Shown one piece after another: positions 24,330 to 37,204 of a stretch of 64,000 nucleotides of DNA. The DNA lies in the NCBI RefSeq assembly GCF_036711975.1, contig NC_091972.1, forward strand, positions 24,557,001 through 24,621,000. Reading direction: 5' to 3'. Position 1 is the first letter of the stretch. Every line of letters begins with the position of its first letter. The position numbers and the translations under genes are program-made. Below the pieces are notes generated by a model. That model was not told where the DNA came from, did no database searches, and saw nothing but the letters and a program-made list of their open reading frames with translations. The DNA comes from Onthophagus taurus (taxonomy: Eukaryota > Arthropoda > Insecta > Coleoptera > Scarabaeidae).

Positions 24330-25150
24330 CAACAATGAGTAGGGATGAACACGCAAATATTTTGTCGGAACGAGATAATGCCACGGTGGCTGGAACACTA
24401 TAGAAGTAAATCTGTAAAGGTGAGAATAACGGCGTCCCACATAGAACAAAATATTAATGGTAATAAAGATAAAGAGAAACAACAATGCTCCGGGAGCGGA
24501 TGGAATGATCGCTGAACTAATCAAAAACGGAAGAGATAATGCTGAGCAGGCCTTACGGGAACTAGTAAAGAATAAATTAGGAAGAAAGCAGCCTCCTCAA
24601 GATACATGAATAACGATACATGAAAAAAGGCAACTATTTTCAATGTGCTAATTACAGAACTATTACGCTCCGGTACTCTATATATAAGTTACTATCGAAC
24701 GTTATATGTGAAAGATTGAAGCCATACGCAGAACGGATGATGGGCAACTATCTGTGCGGTTTCTGCAGCCAAAAGTCACCCACTTACCAAAGATTCCAAG
24801 AGAAATATAATATAGAAACGCACAATTTATTTGTGAACTTTGAAGGTGATTATGATAGTATCTCGAGGATATATCCCACCTTATTTCATTAATCAGAGAA
24901 AAGCCCAAGGTGGAGGGTGTAGTTAGGGTATAAAATAAATCAACGCAACCATAAGCTATAGATAAGTGCCTGCGACAGGGTGGCCCTCTATCATGTATCT
25001 TGTTCACATCGTAATCGAGAAAGAAATAATAGATTCTAGAGTTAACATAAGTCGGACTATAGTCAACTTAAGTGTTCAGATCTTGGCCTTCGTGGATGAC
25101 GTTGACATAACTGATACGACCAAGAATTTTGTGCGTGTGAATTTTTAAGG
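24330..25150 (+). pseudogene. Non-LTR retrotransposon reverse-transcriptase relic
   Basis: Frame-shifted LINE RT blocks in order: NNAPGADGMIAELIKNG, CANYRTITLRYSIYKLLSN, ERMMGNYLCGFCSQKSPTYQ, THNLFVNFEGDYDSI (first catalytic Asp position; DFEKAYDS expected), CLRQGGPLSCILF, and VQILAFVDDVDIT (the YADD box, here FVDD). Several frameshifts and stops. Clade not assigned. Confidence 0.8.
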
Positions 25151-25360
25151 TTATGTTTACTAAATTAAAAGTTTCCTCCCACCTCCCCACCACTATTTAA
25201 AACAAATAGAGGTGGGAACGAGGGCAGTAAGTAGTGGTATTAAGCGAAAGTAGGGAAAGTAGATTTTTACGGATCGTCTTTTTTAATCGCACGGTAGAAG
25301 CCTTTAATGTCATTGAACGAGCGGTGATGAAAAGTGGACTAAAGATAAACCAAGCAAATT

Positions 25361-26410
25361 TTAGCAATACGACAGCTGCAAAATGTAACGAGAAATTTTA
25401 TTTTTGAAACATTGATTCTCCTTGTGGATGTCCTTTTTGCATATTCCATAGTGTGTTTTCTTTTTGCAATTTCTTGCGATGTGTCTCTTTTCACCACATT
25501 TGCAAACAAATTTCATCATTAATTTTTTTTCTTTACGTATCTTTTGTTTTATGTTGGCCTTCAAGTCTACTTGCTCCATTGAATTTTCAGCTTTTGTTCG
25601 CATTTCCTCTCATTTAGTAATCCTGCTGTTAACCCATTTAGTCCCACTGGTGTGAAAACGCACCGGCGTTTTTTAAAATATTTTACAGCCATATATTTCC
25701 AGATTTGAAGGTGCTAGCTGTTTGTACGATAACACTATAAGGTTGTTAGGCTATACATATCAAAATATTTCATAATTTTTGCTATTTAAACCATATTTGT
25801 ATCAATTCTTTTCTATTGAAAATTTCTGTTCAAAATATACAATGGAAATAAAACTATTTTTAGTGCACAAAATTCTTTAAAATTTTGACATTTGCAAGTT
25901 TTTAGTATAAAATAAATTTTAGTATAAATTTTTACTAGTACAATTTTTTATATTAAACTTCATACTAAAGTTGGTATTTGTTAGTGTTATGTTGTATCAC
26001 TATTATTATTTATTTATGACTAATTTATTACTTTGTTAATAAATGATAATCAAAATATATTTGTATTGTTGTTCATTTATCTTACCAATGGTGCATTTTT
26101 GCACCATCTCATATTTCATAACACAATTTTTTTTCAAACGCCCGTGTTATCTCAAGGAAAATTATAAAAAACCGATTTTTTTAAATATAAAGCAGCGTGG
26201 GACTAAATGGGTTAATTTGGTGAACATTTTTTGTTCTTTTTTCGATGACTTCAATGCTCTTCTGAAGTGCTTATATTCCAACGGTAATATCGACGATAAT
26301 TTTGTTATTTTCATGTCCTCACTTACAAATTATGTATTAAATTTCAAATTCTGCAACGTTACTTGTCATATCTACCACTTTTTGGTATTGCAATTGGTAA
26401 AACTACTTGT
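25361..26410 (-). pseudogene. Copia gag relic with zinc knuckle, split by a MITE
   Basis: On the minus strand the upstream part (about 26410-26216) reads ITKLSSILPLEYKHFRRALK, SSKKEQKMFTKL, and resumes after the 25633-26211 insert as LLNERKCEQKLKIQWSK-like sequence and then FVCKCGEKRHIARNCKKK, HYGICKKDIHKENQCF: a CCHC knuckle plus the second Cys/His motif typical of copia gag. Pol is not adjacent; the RT relic at 23.8-24.3 kb, same strand, may be from the same family, but a LINE relic lies between them. Confidence 0.75.
25633..26211. mobile_element. TTAA-flanked piggyBac-type MITE
   Basis: The ends cccatttagtcccactgg and gtgggactaaatggg are inverted repeats, directly flanked by TTAA on both sides (25629-25632 and 26212-26215). 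Non-coding, 579 bp. Inserted in the copia gag relic, whose reading continues on both sides. The TIR resembles that of the large TTAA element at 42748-46791 (cccatttaggacca). Confidence 0.9.
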
Positions 26411-26419
26411 ATTTTAATT

Positions 26420-26840
26420 CATCTGTGCTTTGTCGGAACGATTTCTCAGCGATTCTTTTACACCCATTCTAATTTTTGTCTGCAATTATTACTATTTTCT
26501 ACTTTTAGTAGAAAAGTGTTAAACTATTAAAATGTTATGTATATGTGTGTAGTTTCAGGTGAGGTTGGTTATACCACCTGTGGTTTAACCAACCACAGCA
26601 CTTAGGCCCCAGCGGTCTCTTTGTACATCCTCACGGTTTACTTCGGCCATGTGTTTGTCTATTTTGGTATTAAAATGTTAATATCTATTTTTAAATTCAT
26701 CCCACATTGATTTCCCAAGTTAAACATTAATGTAATTTTATGTTAAACCGCACTAATAAAATAAAAATAAATAGATATTTTAACTAAAACGAGAAATTTG
26801 CAATAAAAAAAGGTTTAAAAAAACATTTTTTTTGTTTCAG
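26420..26840. other. Upstream of the Lgr1-type coding start
   Basis: AT-rich. Ends in a good acceptor (tttttttgtttcag, 26827-26840) three bases before the ATG, so an upstream non-coding exon must exist. No promoter motif fixed. Confidence 0.5.
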
Positions 26841-29800
26841 AGAATGCAGTATATTTTATACTTACTTTTATATATTATTTTATTACCATCAACATCAACA
26901 TTTTCTTTAAACGATTCTAACAACGAAGGAAAAACTTGGAAATGCGATTGTGACAACTCAACGGATCAGTTAAATCAATGCAGATGTTATGGAGATGGTT
27001 TAATTATTCCCGATGATTTAGGAAATAATTTTTCGAGTTTAGTAATTACTCATAGCGATATACAATCAATTAAACGAGATGATTTTCAACCATATAAACT
27101 ATGGCTCGGTGAAGTGTAAGTTTATTACATATAATTGATGATTGATTTAATATAATTAAATAATGTTGTGAGTTTCAACCTCACAATAAATTCTTTGTAA
27201 TTTTATTAAAATTAGGGAATTCGCAATTTATTTTAATAAGTGGTATTTCGGTTATTAGATATTTCACATACAGATATATGAAACATTATTTACGAATGAA
27301 TGTATTAATTAGTAATTGATGCAATAAAAAGATTAATTAACGAATACTTTAGGAAGGGTCATTAAATCAACCCTTAAAAATCAGAGTTTATGACGTCAAT
27401 AATGTTTACGAACAACGTTGATATATACGTCGCATAATTATCGTTGAAATTACTTGCAAAAACAGCTTTACATAATCGATATTTTTTCCCGTTTCGTTCC
27501 ATCCTTCGGGATAACTCAATAAATTGAATATACGACAATTTCAGAATATTAAGTAATCTCCACGGATTACGAACGATCGAGAGTGGTTCATTCAGGGATA
27601 TGCCAGAACTCAAGACTTTGTAAGAAAGAAAACTTTATAACTTTCATAATTATATACGATTTATATATTTCAGGTACATCGTTGAAGCGCGACAGTTAAA
27701 ATTTTTACCAGGACTTCTTGAAGGCGTCACATCAACGCGATTTTTCATTTTGTAAGTAAAGGTTTTATGTAACATTTTTTATTAAGGGGTTGAAAAAAGA
27801 TGGACTCTTTTATGTGGGGAAGTGGTTTTATTGAATCGTTAATTTTTACGAATATGGTTTAATTCGGATTGAGTGTCACCACTTTACGAGCTGTTCGGAA
27901 TGATTTACAAATATTAAGAGAAGCTTTGTTTGTTATGTGTATACGTCGGCATTATTAGCTTAATGTCTTTAGCGAATTAATTATAAAATCTTGAATTAAT
28001 TTGATTCGTTTTGTTTGTAGAAGAATAGCCCAAACTGGATTAATTGAAATTCCAGATTTATCTTACTTACACAACGATATTATATTACATTTAATGTAAG
28101 TATTTACTTCTTGTAGCAAAAACGATATTTAGTGATTATTAATTTTAGTGATTTGGATAATAATAAAATTGAAAAGTTAGCGGCCAATTCCTTTAAAGTA
28201 AATGCCGAACAAGCGTAAGTATTATTAAAAAATAAATAATTTGTACAGGTAGATTTTCTTATATTGTCCACATTTTTTAACTCAGTCTTCATTAACCATT
28301 AAATTGATCCAGTTACGTATTTCTTATCCCACGAATATGATTTAATTTGAATTTTCTTAATAGTAATATTAATTGACATTAATATGGTAATTGGCAATAA
28401 AACTCTGTGGTATGCATTTGGTGAACGTTGTTATTTTTCGCCGAAATATTAGCTTATTGAAGAGGAAAACGTATTTCTATGAGTAGGCCTAGGAAAAGAC
28501 CAATTAAATCCAGCGCAGCCATACGCCAAGACGACCTTTACTCACGAAAAAGAGTATCTGGAAAAACACGAATATCACCAACGTCCTGCACAAATACGTT
28601 ATCAAGGGATACACATTTTGCAAACGTAATTATCCTCCAGTTTTAAAAGCGAAGGCTTCTGGCTTATTATTGCAAGGAAATTTGGCCAATGAATGAAACC
28701 ACAAATATTCGTGCCGTAAACATGCTAGAAAAAGTCATACAGAGAAATATGTATGTATGAAGCCAGATAGATGTCAGAAAATAAAAAAGTCAGAAACCCA
28801 ACTGAAGCCATTGAAGGATTCAATAAATGCAAGAATAATCAGAAAACAGAAAAAAAATCTGAATAAAAAGAAGGAAGAAGAGCCTGAAGGAAGCTGAATA
28901 TAACGAAGAAGCCAGCAACATTGAATGATGTGAAAAACAGAAAGATGTCAGAAAGAAAAGATAGAACCGCACACAAAGCGTGTTCCTATTAAGATATATT
29001 TTCAAGTTTAAAGTACTAAGTGCTATATTTATTGGATGTATTTTAAAAATATATATGTTGTTATAGAATTAATTGTTGGTTGTAAAGTGATCTCCTGTAT
29101 TTATTGATAGTTTTTCTCATATTCTTCTCAACTTTGGCTGTAAATAACACGTTCTATTAATTGCAGACCTTTACTTCTTTCCTTAGTTATGATAGTTTAT
29201 ACATTATTTTTCTTTAATCAACGATTTATTTAGTAATTCAATACATTGAATTCATTAATTCAGTTCATTAAGTTATGGTGAGCAGAAATAAAGTCAGGGA
29301 TAGAAATACATTAGAATAAGAATACAGTAGAGCCTCGATAATCCGAACCGCAGTAATCCGAACGTCCGCTAATCAGAACGCCCAAAAAGTAAAAATTAAA
29401 TTTCTTTTGTAAAAGTAAATTTTTTGCAAATTGTTTTGTATCCAATACTTGTGTTTTCAACTATTTAGCAGCAAGATTTGATAATCCGAACAATTTGATA
29501 ATCCGAGTCACCTTCGATCCCAATTAGTTCGGATTAACGAGGCTTTACTGTATATCAATATAATGAACGTTCTCATGGTGTTTCTTGGTTCATATTAATA
29601 AGCAACGAGTTATTGGAAATACTCACCAGTAATAGATATTCTTTCATACTATTTGGAAACCTATATGAAACCAAATTTATTTTCGCAACATCTATTGAAA
29701 AATCATTAAAATGTTATCAGTCAAAATGCCAGAAATAAAAAATACACATATATAACCGAGTAGTTTTTGTCCACAATAGACAACAGCCAGACAATTTTAA

Positions 29801-32800
29801 ATGGACTGGCGAATTTATGAATACGATCACTAGCAGAAATGCAATTAGAGAATGCTGCACTCATACATACAGATTAATCAGGATGTACTGAACTTGTAAT
29901 CATGAAGGAATTTGAAAACTCAGTTAATAATAGAAAGGACACAGCAGCTGGAGCTGAAAAAAAATTATAAGATTACTCTACGCCTCTACGGTCAATCCAC
30001 AATAAAATATTACGTGGTGGTAATATACCAGAAGAATGGAAAATGGTACTAATTGTTCCAATTCTTAAACCCCAAATGGCTTGAATGGTGGTGTGAAAGC
30101 AAGGGAGTATTTGACAGACTCTTCAATTTTTCTTCAGCAGAGGCAATGGAGTCCATCATACCGTAACAACATTGGTGACAGACATTCGCATGGCTCTTGC
30201 AGAAAGGAAATCATTGCTAGCGATTTTTATTGCCATAAAAGCGACTTACGACAATGTCCAAATCCTCACTTTAGTGCAAATAATGTAGAAGATCGGTATC
30301 CGGTATCTCCTCTCTAGGATAATCCACCAACTATTAGAACTATTATAACAATACTTTAATAGAATATGTAGAGAATATTAAGCATCTTGGATTTCATCTT
30401 AATTGTAAACTTAGTTGGCAAGTGCACTTTAACGCCACAATCACAGCGTGCATTGGAGACATTAATTTAATGTGTAATTAAATCTCTATCGAATTCTTGA
30501 TGGAGGGTGATCCTGTAATATTGTCTACGCTGTATAGAACGATCGTCAGATCTAAACTAGTATCTGGTCTATGGATACTGCTACCTATATCTAAAATAAC
30601 AATTAACAAACTACGGGTAATGTATTTCGAGGCATATATATCAATACTTCGAATATTTAGATCGTCAACACAAACGAAACAGGAGAAAGATCTTAAGTGT
30701 CACCAACTGTCCCGTCATAAACAGAGTAGATAAGATATCAGAAATCTTTACCTCACGTTCGTTATCAAATCTCGTCCTCTAATCACAGAAATTTACAATA
30801 AACTGAAACCTGTGGTGAATGTTCCGAACAGAAGTGTCTAATGTATGCTATATGTACTCCTATTCAAGGGATAGAGGACTATTATTATCTACTTGATCAG
30901 TTATCTATATTTTCTGCCGAAGCATATGCAATACTTACAGCATTAACCATAGTGATGGATAGATATATGGTATTATATCCAAGCCGCTGACTATTACTAA
31001 CTTCTGAGGTACATTGGAACGAATAAAAAAACTTTAATTTTATAACTAAATTACAGCACTGTATACACGGTAAAAAATAACTAACTCTATTTTAAATCTA
31101 ACATGTTTCCAGGAGGTCCATTCATTTTTCGAGTAAATATTTCAATCGGTTGTTAGAGCAAATTTTAGAGATTAAATGAATCTATGGTAAAGTGAATTAT
31201 TAACTCTACGATGAATGACCACAGATTACATATTAAATCTCGGTAGAGTTGAAATTATAATCTACACAGATTTTACAATGCACTCGAAATTAGTGTTTGG
31301 TATATTCTTAATAGAATGCTACAATCTTCGTAGATTTAGCAATATACTCAAAATTAGATTTAGGTATATTCTAAATAGAGTTATAAGAAAATAGACAGTG
31401 TTCACAAAATAGGTTTATTGTTGTAAAAAACTGAATCGAATAAATAATTACATTTATGCTGTCTTAAGATATACCAAGTCGCTATATTTAAGCGTACTGA
31501 AATTATACAACTCAAATCATCAGCAGGTGTCATTTTTAATGCAAACACTTAAACTACTAACACGAAAACTCAAAAACTAAAAAATAAATCCATATTTTAA
31601 TACCAAATAAAAATCAGCCTCTAATTGTGTTTGCGCTAAATCGAACGGCTCCTTATACATCAGAAGATTTAAATCTATAATACTTAATTCTTGTTTAATA
31701 GGAAATTGTACTTTGAATGCATTTAAGATATCCACATACCGTTGAGAACAAACTGAACAACACGCCTTGTTTTCACATCAACACGTGTTCAAGCAAGAAA
31801 GGTTGTGAACTTGTTAGGGCTTTTCTGGATTTAGAGTAACTTTCAACACTGTTAAGAGTTAAATTTTAACTCCGTGTTACTCAATGTTTAACATAAATCT
31901 ACAACAGGAAACTTTAATCTATTAGAGTATATTGAAAAAATTATCTCTAATAGAGTTTAACCATAAGTAGAGCAAATAATATAATAAAATTTACTCTAAA
32001 AAAGACACTCTATATTTTTAATCTGTACTCTAAAATTTTAAACCGAGATTATTTTTACCGTGTAACAGTGACCATAAAATTATTACATAAAATATGCCAA
32101 TTAGACATAGAGGTTTCACTGATCTGGTTCCGGGGCATGTGGGAATTAAGGGCAACGAGAAGGCTTTTGGAATAAAGATCCACGCAAAAAAGTAATATCA
32201 ACAAATTAAAAGGGAGTTAAACCGTATATGGGAACGAGAGTGGATCAGATCAAATTATATACGTTAGATGTCAACCGACAATACAAAAAAATCCTTGGTA
32301 CAAAACGACTCCATTTGAGTCTCTCCAAAACCCCAAAACCTGACCAGTGGAACAAAACAATAACAACAAATAATCTAGAAATTGTTCAATCTAATTCGTG
32401 TTCTTTTTTTGATGTAATGCGGGATTTTTTTAATTTTTACTGCTGATTTTTATAATTCCAACAAAAATAAAATCCATTCATTATTTAATCAATTTTTCAT
32501 TCGATTGCACAAAAAGTATGCGAGATGCACGCTCGTCCGCGTAGCCTTATCGTTGGCAATCTCTATTGTAGCGTTTCGGCTACAATTCTCTGGGTTGCCA
32601 ATCAACGATAATGCTTCGTGGGCTAGGCACACAAATTACTATTTTATTCTAATTTTTTAATATTTATTTAAATTTTAGAACCTTAAACTACAATCAAATA
32701 ACGACAATAGAAAATTTTGCATTCAATGGCTCGCAAATTGCAAATTTGTAAGTAATCCAATATTTGAAATCAAACATTTGAAAATAAAATTAATTTTAGA

Positions 32801-34786
32801 AATCTTAAAGGAAACATCAACCTAAAAGATCTCCACAAAAACTCTTTTGCGGGTTTAAAAAGTTTAAGGCGATTGTACGTATTGATTTCACCCAAAAGTT
32901 CGCCTATAGTTGTTTTCCTTTCATATTAAATGGCAATAGTTCTATTTTCTAGAGACCTCTCAGAAACGTCGATTAAAAGCCTTCCGGTGAACGGTTTAGA
33001 AGAGCTGGAGAAATTGAAAATCGCAAACACTCCAACTTTGAAAATTATTCCTAGTATCCATGATTTTCCGCATCTTCAAGAGGCTTATTTAACCCATCAT
33101 TTTCATTGTTGTGCTTTTAAATACCCCGAACAGCACAATCCTGAACGTCACGCTCAATTTGAACAACAACTGCAAGAGCAATGTAAAGACGGCGTTCCTA
33201 AAAATGAAGATACCGATCCCAAGATACAACCTACTGTACGAAAAAAGCGATCAGCACTTGAAAATATTGGATTTTGGCACGATTCTTTGAGATCTCATCG
33301 TGAATCTGATTATTCAGATAGCGTAGAAGATGATTTGACATGGTTTACAGCAAATTTCAGCGATTTAAAACCTTTAAGAGGTAGTGCGATTGAAACGGAA
33401 GTTTATAAAGTTTCGGATGATCTTAATGATGACGTGGGAAATTTTCATAGTTCTTCAGTTGATGTATCAAATGGAAATCCGGTTTTAGTTTCATGTGGAA
33501 ATCTTTATAAACGGTATATATAGCGTTCCTTTAAGTAATTTTTAAAAATCGTTATTTTTTAATATAGATCAAGTCCTGTTCATTGTTATCCAGAACCAAA
33601 TGCTTTAAATCCTTGTGAAGACATCATGGGTTCATCATATCTTCGCATATCAGTATGGTTTGTAGTTATTCTCGCTGTAATGGGAAATTTAGCTGTGATA
33701 GTGGTTGTACTCTTCAGTGGCGGTGAAATAACAGTTTCACGATTCTTAATGAGTAACTTAGCGTTTGCTGATTTTTGTATGGGTTTATATTTACTGTTAA
33801 TTGCGAGTATGGATTTTCATTCAGTTGGAAGTTATTTTAACTTCGCTTTTGATTGGCAATATGGTAAAAAATGTTAATAATTTTTTAAAATATTTATGCT
33901 ATTTCTCTTGATAGGAATTGGATGTCAAATGGCTGGGTTTTTAACAATGTTTGCGAGTCAACTTTCAATTTTTACACTTACCGTTTTAACCGTTGAAAGA
34001 TGGTTTGCTATTGCTTATGCTATCTATTTAACGAGAAGGATACGATTAGGAGTTGCGGCTAAAATTATGGTTGCAGGATGGTTGTACTCCATATTAATGG
34101 CTGCTATACCGTTAATGGGTGTGAGCAATTACAGTAGCACAAGGTATTTTGTTTTTTACAAATTATTTAATATATTTTAATAATTTTTTTGTTTCAGTAT
34201 TTGTCTACCAATGGAAGTAAATAGACCAATTGATAAAGCTTATTTAATCTCATTAATGATTATAAATGGATTAGCATTTACATTAATCGTTTTTTGTTAC
34301 GCACAAATCTACTTCAGTCTCGGCTATGAAACAAGAAGATGTTCGACGAAAGGAGAAATGACGATTGCTAAAAAAATGGCTTTATTAGTATTTACTGATT
34401 TTGTATGTTGGGCACCAATTGCTTTCTTTGCATTAACAGCTTTAGCTGGTTATCCATTGATTGGAGTAACAAGGTCGAAAATTCTTTTGGTGTTTTTCTA
34501 TCCATTAAATTCATGTGCAAATCCTTATTTGTACGCGATTATGACAGCACAATACAGAAAAGATTTTTTTTTGTTATTATACAGGTTTGTAAAAACAATC
34601 CAAATTTCCAACGAAATTCATATTAACCGTTTCCTTTTCAGATGTGGTATTTGTACAAATAAAGCTAAAAAATATGCTTTAAATTCTTCCATTCCAGTTA
34701 CCAATCATACTCATCCATTACCATTATTAACTAGAAATAGTCAACATAGTATAAAAGCGAATACCAATGAAGACGTTTTTGTGTGA
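26841..34786 (+). CDS. Lgr1: Leucine-rich-repeat GPCR, glycoprotein-hormone-receptor type (Lgr1-like), complete
   Basis: Exons 26841-27115 (ATG 26844), 27674-27751, 28021-28095, 28149-28214, 32679-32747, 32800-32874, 32953-33513, 33568-33863, 33915-34143, 34198-34584, 34642-34786; CDS 2253 nt, 750 residues. A plasma-membrane receptor; type A LGRs in insects are reported to bind the GPA2/GPB5 hormone and signal through cAMP. Seen: signal peptide (1-20), Cys-rich cap KCDCDNS..QCRC, about seven LRRs, each small exon starting in the same phase (one LRR per exon, as in FSHR/TSHR), a hinge to about 400, NPCEDIMG (413-420), seven TM segments, [23 protein letters not shown] (525-527) in place of DRY, SICLPM, and NPYLY (682-686). 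The short conserved hinge end and ERW favour Lgr1 over Lgr2/rickets. Intron 4 is 4.5 kb with TEs. Confidence 0.92.
28215..29320. other. Lgr1 intron 4, 5' part, unassigned
   Basis: No recognised gene. 28440-28980 is less AT-rich and holds purine-rich stretches (aagaaggaagaagagcctga) that could be an old repeat; not identified. Confidence 0.3.
29325..29550. mobile_element. Pogo/Tigger-like MITE in Lgr1 intron 4
   Basis: Ends cagtagagcctcgataatcc and ggattaacgaggctttactg, flanked by TA. The internal short repeats ataatccgaac are typical of pogo/Tigger ends. 226 bp, non-coding. Confidence 0.88.
29840..32450 (+). pseudogene. LINE relic with RT and RNase H, in Lgr1 intron 4
   Basis: Blocks in order: [62 protein letters not shown], then [32 protein letters not shown], RNase H pieces [15 protein letters not shown] and, after the insert, [13 protein letters not shown]. 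Frameshifts throughout. This is the RT-thumb-RNase H order of the Jockey/LOA/I-like non-LTR group. Interrupted by a TIR element at 31066-32062. It inflates intron 4 but spares the splice sites. Confidence 0.75.
31066..32062. mobile_element. 1-kb TA-flanked TIR element inside the LINE relic
   Basis: Ends cacggtaaaaaataac and gattatttttaccgtg between TA dinucleotides. The interior is rich in degenerate actctatt/tagagtt motifs, with near-duplicate blocks (ttaggtatattctaaatag and variants at 31300-31380). No ORF. Confidence 0.65.
32525..32626. repeat. Short palindromic element
   Basis: Left arm cgcgtagccttatcgttggc, aatctctattgtagcg; right arm cgctacaatt-type sequence then ttgccaatcaacgataatgc. 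Nearly the whole ~100 bp folds. GC-richer than its surroundings, 50 bp upstream of an Lgr1 splice acceptor. Confidence 0.6.
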
Positions 34787-34862
34787 AAGTTAATTCTCAT
34801 TTATATAAGTATTATTATTTTTTTATAGTTTTTAATATTTATTTACAATTATTTACTTTTGA

Positions 34863-34868
34863 AATAAA
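34863..34868 (+). terminator. Poly(A) signal of the Lgr1-type gene
   Basis: AATAAA 77 bp after the stop codon, the first such hexamer after the stop; a reasonable cleavage signal. Confidence 0.6.
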
Positions 34869-35052
34869 ATGTTTTATCTTCGACGATCTCATTATTAATA
34901 AATAAGTTAATGTTATTTATTATCCTTAGCTTAAAACAGACCTAATAACATTCCTCCGCGTTAGGATAACGGAAAATAATTCAACTTAATTTTTGATATA
35001 AATTCACCTATCATAAAATAATTGACGGAATCTAAAGTAGTAGCTAATAGAT

Positions 35053-35760
35053 TTATGGTAACACTCCTGGAAAATTAACATCTATTAGTAAGTGCAATGA
35101 TTCTTCTGGATCCTTGGCAAAACTCCCGTCGTTCTTTTTTAGAATGTCATAGCTGTGTTTTTGGCTGCGAGATAGTATTTTGTTAAGGCGTGAGGCCTCA
35201 GCAGCACTCTCACAAAAACCTCTCCAGGCTTCTCGCTTCAATTGACGTACCAGACGTTTGAATTCTGACTGGTGTGTTTTAAACACAGTCCAGTCAGAAT
35301 TCAGTCTAGTTTCTTTTGCTTTATTAAAAGCGTTCCTGCAAGTGACCCTTAGTGAATGGAGATCGGGAGTTCACCATGGTGTTGCCCTTCCTTTCTCCTA
35401 CACTGTTTTCTCAGGACATGCACTGTGGAAAGCCTGAATCAGTCTGTCACCTACGAGATACCAGTAACCCTCTAATCTCTAATTCATCGGTATTCTAGTA
35501 CGGTATTCCTAGTTCGACAGTAATCCATCTGTGGTCAGACATAGACGCCTCCTGGGTGATACACCAGTCAAATCAATTATCGTTTGAATCAACTCGCATT
35601 GACGAACGTAGGTTCACAGCCTTGTCCAAGTCATTACTCGAAATAAATTCAATCCTCTAAAATTGCCTTCGTCGCATCCCCAACCTACAGAATAGAATGC
35701 GTCAGGATATTCTTGCAAACATTTAGCCCAAAGACCATTTTTATTTTATTTTTGAGCCTT
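35053..35760 (-). pseudogene. Jockey-type LINE relic (endonuclease to RT linker)
   Basis: The minus strand carries W-TPDLHSLRVTCRNAFNKAK and, open from 35286 to 35053, QSEFKRLVRQLKREAWRGFC, ASRLNKILSRSQKHS, EESLHLLIDVNFPGVLP. The pattern AWR-FC...RL-KIL...LL-THFPG is that of Jockey-group ORF2 between endonuclease and RT. Frameshifts upstream. The piece cctagttcgacagtaatcca near 35510 recurs as cctagttcgaaagtaatcca near 50400. Confidence 0.7.
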
Positions 35761-36450
35761 AATCGTTGATGTGTATGGGTGAGAATTTTTTACTGTTGTA
35801 AAATATTGATCATTATTTTTCAATATGTTAAAAATGTTTTCCTACCACCTAAGAGTAAAGATTTTTAGTGTGTTTATTTTATTTGTAAATAATTGGTACA
35901 TTATACCCAACATATAACAAAACACAAAGTAATCACAAAATCATATACCATATAAAATCAAACTTATTAAACAGGAAAAAAATAAAAATAGTAAAACAAA
36001 ATATAAAGAAAATAATTTTTTTGTTTATTTTCGATCAGAGTATACGCTGATGCAGTATTGTACAATCGTTGCTGAACACTTGTATATTCGAGTTAAAAAT
36101 CCGCACAGTACAAAGGCTGGCAATAAAAGAGGTAGAATTGACTAGCGCACGGATATTCAATTCCAAAATTATTCAAAAAAAATCGTTTTTAAAACCGCTC
36201 GTCACCAATATTTTAAAACCCACTCCCTCCCGCTATAATTGAATACACTAAATTTAAAAAAAATAAATAAAAGGATAATGTGTTATAATAATGAGTCGCA
36301 CATTTATGAATATAATATAGCTTTATTAACTATCAACTCTTTGCAGTTCTTTTACAGCGAGTACACACACGAGTTGCTTGTTCACCCAGTGCTTATGCAA
36401 CTTGTCGTACGTAAGGTAATTAACAAAACAGAATGATATATAATTTCTTG
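35761..36450. other. Gene-free stretch before the JHAMT duplication
   Basis: AT-rich. No gene or repeat recognised. Confidence 0.35.
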
Positions 36451-37204
36451 ACTTCTTAACAATTATAGACGAGTTACCACCAGTATCATGGTGATTTAAA
36501 CTTATCATGTTCCATTGCAAAGTTATACTGCTAACAGCAGCTTAAAATAAATCAATTTTATACTAAAAAAAAATCAATTCCATTTGTGACTTACCAATTC
36601 AAAAAACTGCTTTTTAAAACGATTCTTCTGAAACGAACTTTTTCGAAAAATATAACAAATATAACGCATAAACGCAAAGCAACAATAACATCCGATTAGC
36701 AGTTAAAAAATCTATCGCAAATTTAAATTAACTTTCACAACATCTTAAAATAGGCAACCATTTTCCAAATGATTGTTCAAATTACACGTGTACTGGCCCG
36801 CGTACTAGTTTTTTAATTATGACAAGAGAACCTCTCAACCGATTTTAATTAACAGTATCATATTCGAAAGCTTAATTCTTGGTCAATACGAAAGTGGGAA
36901 TGCCCGATTCGAAATCTCTTTCGAATTTCACTCAAAAACCAAAATATTGCGAAAGTACACGAAGATACACAAAAATGCCATTTTTTAGGTGATCATAACT
37001 CATAAACGATGTCAAGATCTATACGTCATTCAATTCGCCATAGTTTTTTCTATGTGGCTGAAGTTAGATTATATTCGAATCTGTACCAGATTCAGATTCA
37101 TAGAATTACAGTTGACCAGACAAGTATTGAACATATCAATTGAAAAATCGTTTTCTGAAACTACAGAAGTTGGAGCAATTTGCGACTACGCTAGATAATT
37201 CGAA

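Noticed and set aside
32930..32952. Lgr1 exon 7 starting at the ATG 32930
   Set aside because: The frame before 32953 is intronic; the acceptor ttttctag at 32945-32952 fits the phase-2 donor of exon 6.
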